Positions 17,540-23,547 of a stretch of DNA of 33,008 nt are shown here, in pieces. The notes under the pieces were generated by a model. That model was not told the DNA's origin, ran no database searches, and saw only the letters and a list, made by a program, of their open reading frames with translations. The position numbers were made by a program, and so were the translations under genes. Origin of the DNA: a virus; the IMG/VR virus record IMGVR_UViG_3300028835_000859, positions 1 through 33,008 of that record; one strand, given 5' to 3'. How positions within the stretch are numbered: position 1 is the stretch's first letter; the number at the start of each line of letters is the position of its first letter.

Positions 17540-17762
17540 CGTCGAGGTTGCGGTGCGGGAGAAGATGCCCGACAAGTGCTTCAAGGATCACCAACCCCCA
17601 CAGCCTTTCTCGTCAGAGGGCAGGTTACCCGTGGGGCAACTTGACGATTGGGCTGAGGGGCTGGCGATCACACTGGAAAAAGAGTGGGCTACAAATGCCG
17701 AGTGTCGTCTTCTGAACGAGCAGCGGGGACAGCCGTCAGAGCCTCCCGCAGATTCGACATAG
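17370..17762 (+). CDS. Rz1: Rz1-like outer-membrane spanin lipoprotein, embedded in Rz
   Basis: A 130-residue ORF in a different frame from Rz and overlapping its second half. ATG 17370 has GGAGG at 17359-17363 with 6-base spacing; a GTG at 17451 is a shorter alternative start. A basic n-region leads to a hydrophobic core and lipobox (TWLLFVLTGLLSC, then ASAPPPLVE), followed by a Pro-containing mature part with PQPF and PSEPPADST. This is the standard o-spanin layout: signal peptidase II cleavage before Cys, lipidation, outer-membrane anchoring and contact with Rz. The mature part is longer than that of lambda Rz1. Its 3' end overlaps the converging gene 17689-17928 by 74 bases. Confidence 0.75.
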   Translation: MHGSRYARTKSKSGARRFFGIRSAPNFVTWTWLLFVLTGLLSCASAPPPLVETEIRDVEVAVREKMPDKCFKDHQPPQPFSSEGRLPVGQLDDWAEGLAITLEKEWATNAECRLLNEQRGQPSEPPADST

Positions 17763-17928
17763 CTTTCATGATTGCCGCCTGACGCTCGGGTTCGATCACC
17801 CGGTTGCGTTGGAATGGCATCTCGTAGTCACTCTCTTGTAAACCCTCAAGGAAAGCCCAGATGTCCTGGGCCTCCTGCTCGTCGAACGTGACGAGGTATT
17901 GCCGTTTGATCTTTTGCTTAATCTCCAT
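17689..17928 (-). CDS. Small hypothetical protein (79 aa)
   Basis: Starts at ATG 17928 (MEIKQKIKRQYLV), close behind a GAGG, and overlaps the end of the upstream gene by 11 bases. Residues 10-30 (YLVTFDEQEAQDIWAFLEGL) look like a small alpha/beta or helical fold; residues 35-62 are a helix with MKAMSNLREAL. No family recognised. It is the last gene of the leftward recombination operon and its 3' end runs 74 bases into Rz1 on the opposite strand. A longer upstream start in the same frame would lie inside the upstream gene and is not favoured. Confidence 0.6.
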   Translation of the reverse strand: MEIKQKIKRQYLVTFDEQEAQDIWAFLEGLQESDYEMPFQRNRVIEPERQAAIMKAMSNLREALTAVPAARSEDDTRHL

Positions 17929-18433
17929 CGACCTCGACATCCATATCCTCTTCGTCGGAGCCATCGAACAGGTCCCTGTTCTCAGACTCAATTTCAATCT
18001 CTGCCGTCTCGTCCATAAGTCGGCGCAGTCTGTTCATGGTGTCGTCGGTCGGTTCCGAAATCTGAATCTTGGCATCCACCGTTACCTGGTAGGGTGTACC
18101 GATTGTTACTTCTGGCGGCGTTAGTCGGCAGCCCTTGAGTTCGATGCACTGATCTTTCGGGCCGTCGTAAATCTTGACGGTCAGACCCTCTGGCTTACGC
18201 TTAGAGGCAAGCTTCAGGGTCGGGATAGTGACATGCCCCTGCTCGCTAAACAGGCACCTGGAGAGTGCCTGCTCGTCTACCTCGTGCGGAAAAAGCATGT
18301 CCAGAAGGTCTGGACCGCCAAGAATTGTGAAGGGAATATCTTCGGCTTCGACTGTCTCGTCTTTGCCACGACGTTCCTTGCGTACGTTGATGACTCTGAA
18401 TTCCGCACTAGTGCGGGTCACATTGAATTGCAT
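17918..18433 (-). CDS. Hypothetical acidic-tailed protein (171 aa)
   Basis: Start chosen at ATG 18433 because GGAGAG (18438-18443) lies 4 bases upstream; 11 extra codons upstream are possible. The N-terminal two thirds look beta-rich (FNVTRTSAEFRVINV, LTVKIYDG, PYQVTVDAKIQI), and the last 35 residues are strongly acidic (ESENRDLFDGSDEEDMDVEV), a feature of phage DNA mimics or of proteins binding basic partners. I do not recognise the family. It lies in the recombination/replication operon downstream of an exported protein and a small basic protein, so a DNA-metabolism role is possible but not shown. Confidence 0.65.
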   Translation of the reverse strand: MQFNVTRTSAEFRVINVRKERRGKDETVEAEDIPFTILGGPDLLDMLFPHEVDEQALSRCLFSEQGHVTIPTLKLASKRKPEGLTVKIYDGPKDQCIELKGCRLTPPEVTIGTPYQVTVDAKIQISEPTDDTMNRLRRLMDETAEIEIESENRDLFDGSDEEDMDVEVDGD

Positions 18434-18450
18434 ATCGCTCTCCGTTTTAG

Positions 18451-18690
18451 TTATTTGACTCGCCAAACTCTGATGCGCTGACGACCTCGCTCTTCTACTG
18501 TGGCGTATCGGAAACGCCGCTTTTTATTTCGGTTCAGGTTACCGACGGCGTTTCGAATCTGATCGTGTTCATCGATCGGAAACGCCTCGGTATCTCCAAC
18601 TTTCCAATTTCTAAATGGGTATGGCGAATAACGGCCATGCGTTGGCGGCGGCGGTGCGCCCTTCCAATCAATCTCTTTCTTTCCGCTCAT
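18451..18690 (-). CDS. Small basic protein (79 aa)
   Basis: ATG 18690 follows AGGA with 6-base spacing, and the upstream gene ends at 18692. Composition is proline-rich at the N-terminus (GAPPPPTHGRYSPYPF) and basic at the C-terminus (NRNKKRRFRYATVEE, RQRIRVWRVK). The order YPF..W.VGD.F.I......RF..R.....RVWRV resembles a short phage protein type that I know only as uncharacterised. The basic C-terminus would suit nucleic-acid binding; that is inference. Confidence 0.6.
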   Translation of the reverse strand: MSGKKEIDWKGAPPPPTHGRYSPYPFRNWKVGDTEAFPIDEHDQIRNAVGNLNRNKKRRFRYATVEERGRQRIRVWRVK

Positions 18691-18691
18691 G

Positions 18692-19165
18692 TTATTCCTC
18701 GTGGATATAGGTGACCTCGTGGGTGTTCTGATTCAAGTTCAGCGCGTGTGTGATCGCGCTGTCTGGTGCATCGATAGTCGCGACGACGACGCCGCCTTCC
18801 TTGATTTCAATATTGGATGTGGTCCCGTAGACCTGATTCAGATGGCTGCTGACCTTGGCGAAGTCCCGCTCGGTGGCTGACTTCAGAATGAAGGAACCGC
18901 CGACCAACAGGTTATTGGTGAAGACGTAGCCAAGCTCGCAGTCGATCCCCAGAAACGAGGAGCTATACCAGAGCGCCGAGTCAGTGTGATCGATGAGCGT
19001 GTAGCCCTCGGACTTCATGTCATTGGCGATGCCTTTGATGCCGGAGCCGTACTCGTAGCCGGCGAAGCCCCGGACCGGGGAGACTGGCGGCTGGCCCTGG
19101 TCGGCCGCATAAGCAGCGAACCCGAGTGACACCAGGATGAATAGCGCGTTTAGTTTCCTGACCAT
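18692..19165 (-). CDS. Exported periplasmic protein (157 aa)
   Basis: Start at ATG 19165 behind GAGGG (7-base spacing), which itself lies in a recurring TGAGGGTAAC motif. The N-terminus is a signal peptide: MVRKLNALFILVSLGFAAYA, probable cleavage AYA/AD. The mature part contains GYEYGSGIKGIANDMKSEGY, SALWYSSSFLGIDCELGYVF and a C-terminal strand TYIHEE; it resembles small secreted bacterial proteins of unknown function rather than a phage family. It sits between the DEDDy nuclease and small unknowns in the leftward operon, preceded by a 124-base gap with a large inverted repeat. A superinfection-exclusion or lysogenic-conversion role is a guess from the export signal. Confidence 0.65.
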   Translation of the reverse strand: MVRKLNALFILVSLGFAAYAADQGQPPVSPVRGFAGYEYGSGIKGIANDMKSEGYTLIDHTDSALWYSSSFLGIDCELGYVFTNNLLVGGSFILKSATERDFAKVSSHLNQVYGTTSNIEIKEGGVVVATIDAPDSAITHALNLNQNTHEVTYIHEE

Positions 19166-19167
19166 TT

Positions 19168-19178
19168 CGTTACCCTCA
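19168..19178 (-). promoter_or_regulatory. TGAGGGTAAC motif, copy upstream of exported protein
   Basis: Core TGAGGGTAAC on the - strand at 19169-19178, four to thirteen bases before the start at 19165. It includes the GAGGG used as Shine-Dalgarno, so conservation here may be for translation rather than protein binding. The core recurs at 24716-24725, 29411-29420 and, inside a coding region, at 6897-6906. Confidence 0.35.
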
Positions 19179-19187
19179 ATTTTGAAT

Positions 19188-19260
19188 GGAAATGCGGGAA
19201 TGGCTTTCGGGGAACAGCGTAATTCACAGGCCGTTTCCAACCCCTATCCCGCATATTTCC
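19188..19260. promoter_or_regulatory. Long inverted repeat in the gap before the exported-protein gene
   Basis: GGAAATGCGGGA (19188-19199) pairs with TCCCGCATATTTCC (19247-19260), a stem of about 12 pairs with a small bulge and a loop of about 47 bases. It lies 23 bases upstream of the exported-protein start on the - strand, inside the 124-base gap 19166-19289. No T-run follows either arm, so a simple intrinsic terminator is unlikely; an operator for a dimeric regulator or an mRNA leader structure are possible. No convincing sigma-70 promoter was found in the gap. Confidence 0.45.
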
Positions 19261-19289
19261 TGATCATTTTTACCACAACAACACTACAT

Positions 19290-19880
19290 CTACAAGGGCG
19301 GATTTAACGATAATCGGCGACCAGTTCTCGGATCTAAAAGCCACCCCGATTCTGTTGCTGTGCGGGTGTCGACGATGTGGTCTATACACTTCTTGGTCAG
19401 CCAGATATCGGTCAGGCAGTAGTCGATCACCTGCCCTATCTTGCCTTGCTGCCACAGGATGGGGGCCATGCCGCCGCTCTGCTTCTTGGTGATCTTGAAG
19501 TTGACGGCCACGAAGTCATCAAGCTTGTATCCTTTGTCGTACTTTCCAGCACCGGCAGCCTCCTTCGCCTCGACAAACAAATCCCAGTCCTTCCGAGGAT
19601 CGAACTCGATGCCATGGGCGCCGACCAGTTTGTTGTCGAAGTGGATGTGATTGAAGCCGATGACATGGTCGGAGTCATCCACCAGGGCGGCGAAGTCCGA
19701 CAGGTTGTCCTCGCAAAAGATTCTGTACTGGCCGACGTGGTAATCGAACACGCCGATGACCGAGATGCCCATACCCAGGTGGTCTTGCCAGCCTTTGCAG
19801 TAATTGATGTTCGGCCGGAGCGGTTCGTTCTTGTCGGGTATCGCGTTCTTGATTTCGCAGTCGTAGATAATTGCTTTCAT
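19290..19880 (-). CDS. DEDDy-type 3'-5' exonuclease (RNase H-like fold)
   Basis: A 196-residue protein with all three exonuclease motifs in order: Exo I YDCEI (Asp7, Glu9), Exo II GFNHIHFDNKLV (Asn77, Asp82) and Exo III YCLTD (Tyr154, Asp158). This is the DnaQ-like DEDDy pattern, expected to remove nucleotides from 3' ends with two metal ions. It lacks polymerase or helicase domains and is the usual size for a stand-alone phage nuclease. ATG 19880 follows GAGGA with about 7-base spacing. It stands downstream of RecT, YqaJ exonuclease and SSB, fitting a role in recombination or proofreading. Substrate (DNA or RNA) cannot be told from sequence. Confidence 0.75.
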   Translation of the reverse strand: MKAIIYDCEIKNAIPDKNEPLRPNINYCKGWQDHLGMGISVIGVFDYHVGQYRIFCEDNLSDFAALVDDSDHVIGFNHIHFDNKLVGAHGIEFDPRKDWDLFVEAKEAAGAGKYDKGYKLDDFVAVNFKITKKQSGGMAPILWQQGKIGQVIDYCLTDIWLTKKCIDHIVDTRTATESGWLLDPRTGRRLSLNPPL

Positions 19881-19889
19881 TTTTATTCC

Positions 19890-20072
19890 TCAGTGCTGCA
19901 CTGCCATAACTTCGGCCAGCTGGTTGACGATCTCGTCCTTGATGCCGGAGTTGTAGACGGTGGCCTCACCGTCAACGAACACGAAGACCAGGACGCCGTC
20001 GATCTCGCTGTCCCTGTGATCCATGATTACCTGCTTCAGGATTCCCTCGAGGGAGTCTTCTTCATCGGCCAT
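19890..20072 (-). CDS. Small acidic hypothetical protein (60 aa)
   Basis: ATG 20072 is preceded by GGAGG with 9-base spacing, and the gene overlaps the one upstream by 11 bases. The protein begins MADEEDSLEGILKQV and has a hydrophobic central strand (DGVLVFVFVDGEATVY) followed by a helix. It looks like one small folded alpha/beta unit. No family recognised. It immediately precedes the DEDDy exonuclease. Confidence 0.6.
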   Translation of the reverse strand: MADEEDSLEGILKQVIMDHRDSEIDGVLVFVFVDGEATVYNSGIKDEIVNQLAEVMAVQH

Positions 20073-20367
20073 CGTTGTCGGCCTCCAATGTGGCGATTAT
20101 TTTTTTCATGGTTTCCGGGTGGGCGACCAGGCACTGGCCATTCAAGTCGTCCTGCAATCTATAGAGATGCGGGTCTGGTATCTGCGGCACGTACATCCAG
20201 GTCTTGACCCATGGCCGCCACGGCCAGGTGAACCAGCGATCACGAAATGTCCTCCCCACTTCCGTTGCCTCCCCGGCGACCGTTAGGTTTTTGTTCGTGT
20301 GCCACCTCATCCCGTTGATCATCTTCGGCAGCTTCGGGTGGTTCGGTGAATTGCTCGAGGTATTCAT
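20062..20367 (-). CDS. Hypothetical Trp-rich protein (101 aa), overlapping its upstream neighbour out of frame
   Basis: ATG 20367 has GGAGAGG six bases upstream, the best Shine-Dalgarno in this stretch; later ATGs at 20322 and 20310 have weak ones. The start lies 128 bases inside the gene 20240-20590 in another frame. The N-terminus is Ser/Asn/Pro-rich (NTSSNSPNHPKLPK); the core has many tryptophans (DRWFTWPWRPWVKTWMYVP) and a C-terminal helix (HPETMKKIIATLEAD). No family recognised. If one of the later ATGs is used the overlap shrinks to about 70-83 bases. Confidence 0.55.
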   Translation of the reverse strand: MNTSSNSPNHPKLPKMINGMRWHTNKNLTVAGEATEVGRTFRDRWFTWPWRPWVKTWMYVPQIPDPHLYRLQDDLNGQCLVAHPETMKKIIATLEADNDGR

Positions 20368-20590
20368 CGCTGACCTCTCCAAGTAGCGTGAAATGTTTCA
20401 GCTTGTATGTGTGTCCAGTCTGTTCGCGGATCGCCTCGGCGAATGGAATCATTTCCTGGACGCGCATCAAGTCGGCGGCAACTAGCGGCATCATCGTGTC
20501 GCTCGTTGTCAGTTGCACTGCGATCACACCCTCGTCGCCGTCTTCATCGATCGACACAAATGCGAATAGCTCGTCGACTACAAATCCCAT
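20240..20590 (-). CDS. Hypothetical protein with disordered tail (116 aa)
   Basis: ATG 20590 follows AAGGAG with 5-base spacing and overlaps the upstream gene by 13 bases. The first about 80 residues look folded (MGFVVDELFAFVSIDEDG, GVIAVQLTTSDTMMPLV, HTYKLKHFTLLGEV), and the last 35 are disordered and charged (EPPEAAEDDQRDEVAHEQKP). That tail is the part that overlaps the next gene in another frame, so it may be shaped by overprinting. No family recognised. Confidence 0.6.
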   Translation of the reverse strand: MGFVVDELFAFVSIDEDGDEGVIAVQLTTSDTMMPLVAADLMRVQEMIPFAEAIREQTGHTYKLKHFTLLGEVSDEYLEQFTEPPEAAEDDQRDEVAHEQKPNGRRGGNGSGEDIS

Positions 20591-20814
20591 CCCTGCTCCT
20601 TGAGATCCTTAATGAATTTCTCGCAGGATGCCTGCACCTGTTTGATGTCTGGTGGCTCAATGCGCAGTTCGTACTGGCGCCACTCGTTCTTAATCTCGAT
20701 GCTCATGTAGGTCGTGCCTTTTCCGCGCACCTGAATTTTGATCTCGCCGTCCTGGGCTTCCATGATCCATGGCTCGCCTGACTTTTTGCTCGTGGACTTC
20801 AGGACCAGGATCAC
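20578..20814 (-). CDS. Hypothetical protein (78 aa), GTG start
   Basis: The start is taken as GTG 20814, which overlaps the upstream stop as GTGA, the same geometry as other junctions in this phage; the frame also runs open for 22 codons further into the upstream gene without a better start. The protein is strand-rich at first (ILVLKSTSKKSGEPW, GEIKIQVRGKGTTYMSIEI) and ends in a helix (IKQVQASCEKFIKDLKEQGW). It looks like a compact alpha/beta protein. No family recognised. Confidence 0.55.
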   Translation of the reverse strand: MILVLKSTSKKSGEPWIMEAQDGEIKIQVRGKGTTYMSIEIKNEWRQYELRIEPPDIKQVQASCEKFIKDLKEQGWDL

Positions 20815-21128
20815 CGGCCGTCTCGCTTCAGCATCTGCTTGCCCTCGTGCGTCAGCACGTATTGAATCCAGCCCATGCATGCGACCTTGCTGCTGCTGCC
20901 GCTACCGAGCGGGGCAATGAGTGCTTTCCTGACCAGACCCTGGATCCACTTCGGTGGAATCTTTCGCGTGTCGAACCAGGGTCCGCTCATGAGCGCGCCA
21001 GCGTGGCCCGGTCGTGCCGTGAACAGGATGGTGTTCGGCTCGTTGAGTCCCTTAAGGACATCAACCAGCAGCGGGTCCAGGGGCTTCTCGTCGTCCCAGT
21101 CGGTCGGCCCTGCAGTCGGGTCAGCCAT
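20811..21128 (-). CDS. Hypothetical protein downstream of SSB (105 aa)
   Basis: ATG 21128 overlaps the SSB stop by one base (TGATG), indicating coupled translation. The protein begins with a Pro/Asp-rich segment (MADPTAGPTDWDDEKPLDP), then LLVDVLKGLNEPNTILFTARPG, and ends with a winged-helix-like string (WIQYVLTHEGKQML), as in small helix-turn-helix proteins where LT..G...L marks the end of the domain. I do not assign a family. Confidence 0.6.
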   Translation of the reverse strand: MADPTAGPTDWDDEKPLDPLLVDVLKGLNEPNTILFTARPGHAGALMSGPWFDTRKIPPKWIQGLVRKALIAPLGSGSSSKVACMGWIQYVLTHEGKQMLKRDGR

Positions 21129-21625
21129 CAGAATGGGATGTCGTCGTCGAAGTCTTCCTCGCCCGGACCAGGATCATTGGGGTCACCCGTCGGGGCCGCT
21201 CCCGCAGACCCTGCATCCGCTGGCGGTGGCTTCTTGGTCCCCGCAGACTGGGCATTCGAATCTGCGGGATGCGAAGGGCGGCCGCTGTCTCCCTTGCGAT
21301 CAAGGAAACTGAATCGCATCACCCGAATCTCGGTCGTGTACCTGGTGACGCCATCCTTGTCCTCCCACTTGTTAGTCCTGAGCTCGCCCTCGACGTAGAC
21401 CTGTGATCCTTTCTTCAGGTGCTTGGCGATGGTGTCGGCGTTCTTGCCGAAGGCCACGCAGCGGTGCCACTCGGTGGCTTCTTTCTGCTCGCCGCTCTGC
21501 TTGTCTTTCCACCGGGCGGTGGTCGCCACGCTGAAGTTCGCCGCGGCTTCGCCGCTCGGCATGTAACGGACATCTGGGTCGTTGCCCAGGTACCCGATGA
21601 TCATTGCTTTGTTCAGGCTACCCAT
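21128..21625 (-). CDS. ssb: Single-stranded DNA-binding protein
   Basis: A 165-residue bacterial-type SSB. Residues 1-112 form the OB fold: MGSLNKAMIIGYLGNDPDVRY, ANFSVATT, TEWHRCVAFGKNADTIAKHL, KGSQVYVEGELRTNKW. A Gly/Pro/Ala-rich linker follows, and the C-terminus is the conserved acidic tip DDDIPF that recruits repair and recombination partners. ATG 21625 has GGAGGGAG upstream, and the gene overlaps the one before it by 8 bases. Its place beside RecT and the YqaJ exonuclease matches phage single-strand annealing modules. Confidence 0.95.
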   Translation of the reverse strand: MGSLNKAMIIGYLGNDPDVRYMPSGEAAANFSVATTARWKDKQSGEQKEATEWHRCVAFGKNADTIAKHLKKGSQVYVEGELRTNKWEDKDGVTRYTTEIRVMRFSFLDRKGDSGRPSHPADSNAQSAGTKKPPPADAGSAGAAPTGDPNDPGPGEEDFDDDIPF

Positions 21626-22016
21626 CGTTCTTTGCTCCCTCCGGAAACGGAATATCTAATTTCGCCATCTCTTCGTTGATGCCGGCATGGAACAGATGCA
21701 GTTCATGGTCGCCGGCTGGAGTCGGTACCCTGGCGCTGGCCACATACTTGATGTCGGCGTCCATCATCGGGAAGTCTTCGCCTGTGTTGACCATGACAAA
21801 TTCGTGCGTCTCTTCCTGCTCAGTCTCGATGATCAGGCACCATACGAAGACGGCGACCTTCGCTTGCTGCTGACCTTTCGCCAGGACGATCCCAGAGTCT
21901 TGGAAGACCTGGGCATCGAACTCCAGGCAATCGACCAGGTGACCTTTCACTCGGATGGCGAAGTGCTTTGAGTTCGGTACTGGCACCTTCATCACTCGGA
22001 GCGCGCCCTCGGTCAT
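21618..22016 (-). CDS. DUF7352-like phage protein (132 aa)
   Basis: ATG 22016 overlaps the preceding stop (ATGA). The protein has a beta-rich layout: GHLVDCLEFDAQVFQDSG, AKVAVFVWCLIIETE, FVMVNTGEDFPM, DIKYVASARVPTPAGDHELHLFHAG. The order (strand, short insert, W-containing strand, GT/NTG.., Y..S....G..E.HLF) resembles the small phage proteins grouped as DUF7352, whose function is unknown. The assignment is from memory and moderate. It stands directly upstream of ssb. Confidence 0.55.
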   Translation of the reverse strand: MTEGALRVMKVPVPNSKHFAIRVKGHLVDCLEFDAQVFQDSGIVLAKGQQQAKVAVFVWCLIIETEQEETHEFVMVNTGEDFPMMDADIKYVASARVPTPAGDHELHLFHAGINEEMAKLDIPFPEGAKNDG

Positions 22017-22732
22017 CTGACTGACAGCCTGGTCTCGCCCTTGACAGTGATGCCGTACTTGTTGATCTCGTCGAGCTCGGGATGCTGTTCATGCCATTCC
22101 CTGGCAAGGGCATTGAGACGGGACTTCGGGAACTCGATTAAGATATCAGACACATCGCCCCTGATAATCGCTTGCAAGAGAAGCTTGAGGTCACGGACCT
22201 CCGCAGTCCATATCTTGCTGGCGACACTCGCCGCCCCGGTGAGTTCGCCGCGGCCGATCGTTGGCTTGGCCTCTGGCTCGGGAATCTCCGATGCCATGTT
22301 GAGGATCGCCTCCGAGGTTGCGGCATCGCCGGACTCCTCGGCCTTCTCGGCGGCAGCGAGAGCCGCTTCCTCCTGTTCTTTTCGTTGTTGTTCTTGTAGC
22401 TCTCGCTGCCTTTTCTCTTCGACGTTGTGCCAGATCGTCATCTTTCCTTTGACCTGGTCGTCGGCCATCTCGAGGATGTCTCGTACCTTTTTGAACTCGG
22501 AATTGATAGAGCGCACCCGTTTGCCGTACGGATCCACAAGGTCCTTGCGCTGGTCCTCGAGTCGCTTCTTAATTCCAGACACGACCTTGCGGAAGTCGGT
22601 TCCGTTCTCGTATTGTTTTCGCTCTGTGATTTCTGCCCTGCCGGCTTGCTCGAGCAGGTCATTCGCTTTTGTCTGCAGGTCCGTGATCGTCACTGCCAGG
22701 GAGGCTGTCGACACAATCAATTCTTGGCTCAT
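22013..22732 (-). CDS. Coiled-coil protein of the RecT/exonuclease module (239 aa)
   Basis: ATG 22732 follows GAGGA with a 9-base spacer. Residues about 15-150 form a long coiled coil (KKRLEDQRKDLVDPYGKRVRS, EEKRQRELQEQQRKEQEEAA), followed by an Ala/Glu-rich region and a small C-terminal domain (TWTAEVRDLKLLL-like, EFPKSRLNALAREW). Similar long helical proteins sit beside annealing proteins and exonucleases in many phages; they start with a helix rich in K/E and the motif RK.LV.P. No activity is known to me. Overlaps the next gene by 4 bases. Confidence 0.65.
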   Translation of the reverse strand: MSQELIVSTASLAVTITDLQTKANDLLEQAGRAEITERKQYENGTDFRKVVSGIKKRLEDQRKDLVDPYGKRVRSINSEFKKVRDILEMADDQVKGKMTIWHNVEEKRQRELQEQQRKEQEEAALAAAEKAEESGDAATSEAILNMASEIPEPEAKPTIGRGELTGAASVASKIWTAEVRDLKLLLQAIIRGDVSDILIEFPKSRLNALAREWHEQHPELDEINKYGITVKGETRLSVR

Positions 22733-22838
22733 TTTTATAATTCCTCATTCGATATTTCCAAGTGATGTAGGCCTCCGTGTTCTTGGCGTCCGTGTCGATT
22801 CTGCTTGCGCGGAATGCCGCTTCCTGGGCGATGGTCAT
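22659..22838 (-). CDS. Possible small ORF between the exonuclease and coiled-coil genes (59 aa)
   Basis: The gap 22733-22851 contains an ORF starting at ATG 22838 (MTIAQEAAFRASRIDTDAKN) that ends at 22659, 74 bases inside the next gene. Its first 36 residues look like a normal helical peptide with ITWKYRMRNYKNEP, while the last 23 are a shadow of the next gene's start. The Shine-Dalgarno is weak. It may be a real small gene or simply a leader region; nothing else is visible in this gap. Confidence 0.3.
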   Translation of the reverse strand: MTIAQEAAFRASRIDTDAKNTEAYITWKYRMRNYKNEPRIDCVDSLPGSDDHGPADKSE

Positions 22839-22851
22839 CGGCCTGAGATTC

Positions 22852-23547
22852 TTAAAATAGCTGAGGGACTCCCTCTGCGTTTTGGACGACCGCGTGTTGG
22901 AACCTGGTCCCTGCCCTGAGATGCTCATAGAACTCCCCCGCCTTGGATCTGAACTTGCCAACCCACTCGTCGTTCCGGCGCTGCAGTTGCTGGTACAGCA
23001 CATCCTTCTTCACTGGGTGCCGCGGGTCATAGCTCACGAAGATCAGCATGTCCGCTTCTGGCGTACATTCCAGTTGCAACTGCGTCTGGTCGACATGCCA
23101 CTTGCCCATGCCGTACTGAATGGTCTTGGCGTGGTTGCCTTCTTTGCCAGGGCATTTTATCTCACCGCACCAGTTGTTGGTGGTGTCGATGAAATCCTGT
23201 GAGACGCCGAAGCATGGCCACCTCGGATGTTCTCTGAAGCCGGGCGAGTAAACGATGTCGGAGTTGTTCACCATCTGGTAGGTCTTCGCAGCGTCAAGCT
23301 CGTGAGCAGACCCCCAGCGCATGAACTCGTTGGCATCGGCCTGCTCTTTCTCAAACTGATCTGCGATCTGCTGGTCCGACCAGGTTAACTCGTCGGCGAG
23401 TTCATCCAGCAGGCGGTTCAGCGTATGCGGGTTGCCGAGGTTCGACATGAATGTGCCGATCCGCTGCGACCCGGTGATGTGTCCCATGCGCGTGGCGAAC
23501 CACTCAACGGTTCGTTGTTTGTCTTCAAGCGCTCCGAATTTACCCAT
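22852..23547 (-). CDS. YqaJ/lambda-type recombination exonuclease
   Basis: A 231-residue protein of the YqaJ viral recombinase (PD-(D/E)XK) fold. It begins with the typical R..T.EWFA.R.G.ITGS block (residues 12-27). The catalytic core is visible: RWGSAHELDA (Gly79, Glu83), GVSQDFID (Asp118), GEIKCPGK (Glu129, Lys131) and the DQTQLQ helix (Gln156, Gln158). It digests one strand of duplex DNA ends 5'-3', exposing 3' tails that RecT coats and anneals. It overlaps the recT end by 8 bases, the usual pairing of nuclease and annealing protein. Confidence 0.9.
   Translation of the reverse strand: MGKFGALEDKQRTVEWFATRMGHITGSQRIGTFMSNLGNPHTLNRLLDELADELTWSDQQIADQFEKEQADANEFMRWGSAHELDAAKTYQMVNNSDIVYSPGFREHPRWPCFGVSQDFIDTTNNWCGEIKCPGKEGNHAKTIQYGMGKWHVDQTQLQLECTPEADMLIFVSYDPRHPVKKDVLYQQLQRRNDEWVGKFRSKAGEFYEHLRAGTRFQHAVVQNAEGVPQLF

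Noticed and set aside
17689-17770. Bidirectional terminator between Rz1 and the leftward operon
   Set aside because: No GC-rich hairpin followed by a T-run was found in the overlap.
19377-20207. 276-codon + strand frame over the DEDDy exonuclease
   Set aside because: Shadow of a gene with all three exonuclease motifs; no start context.
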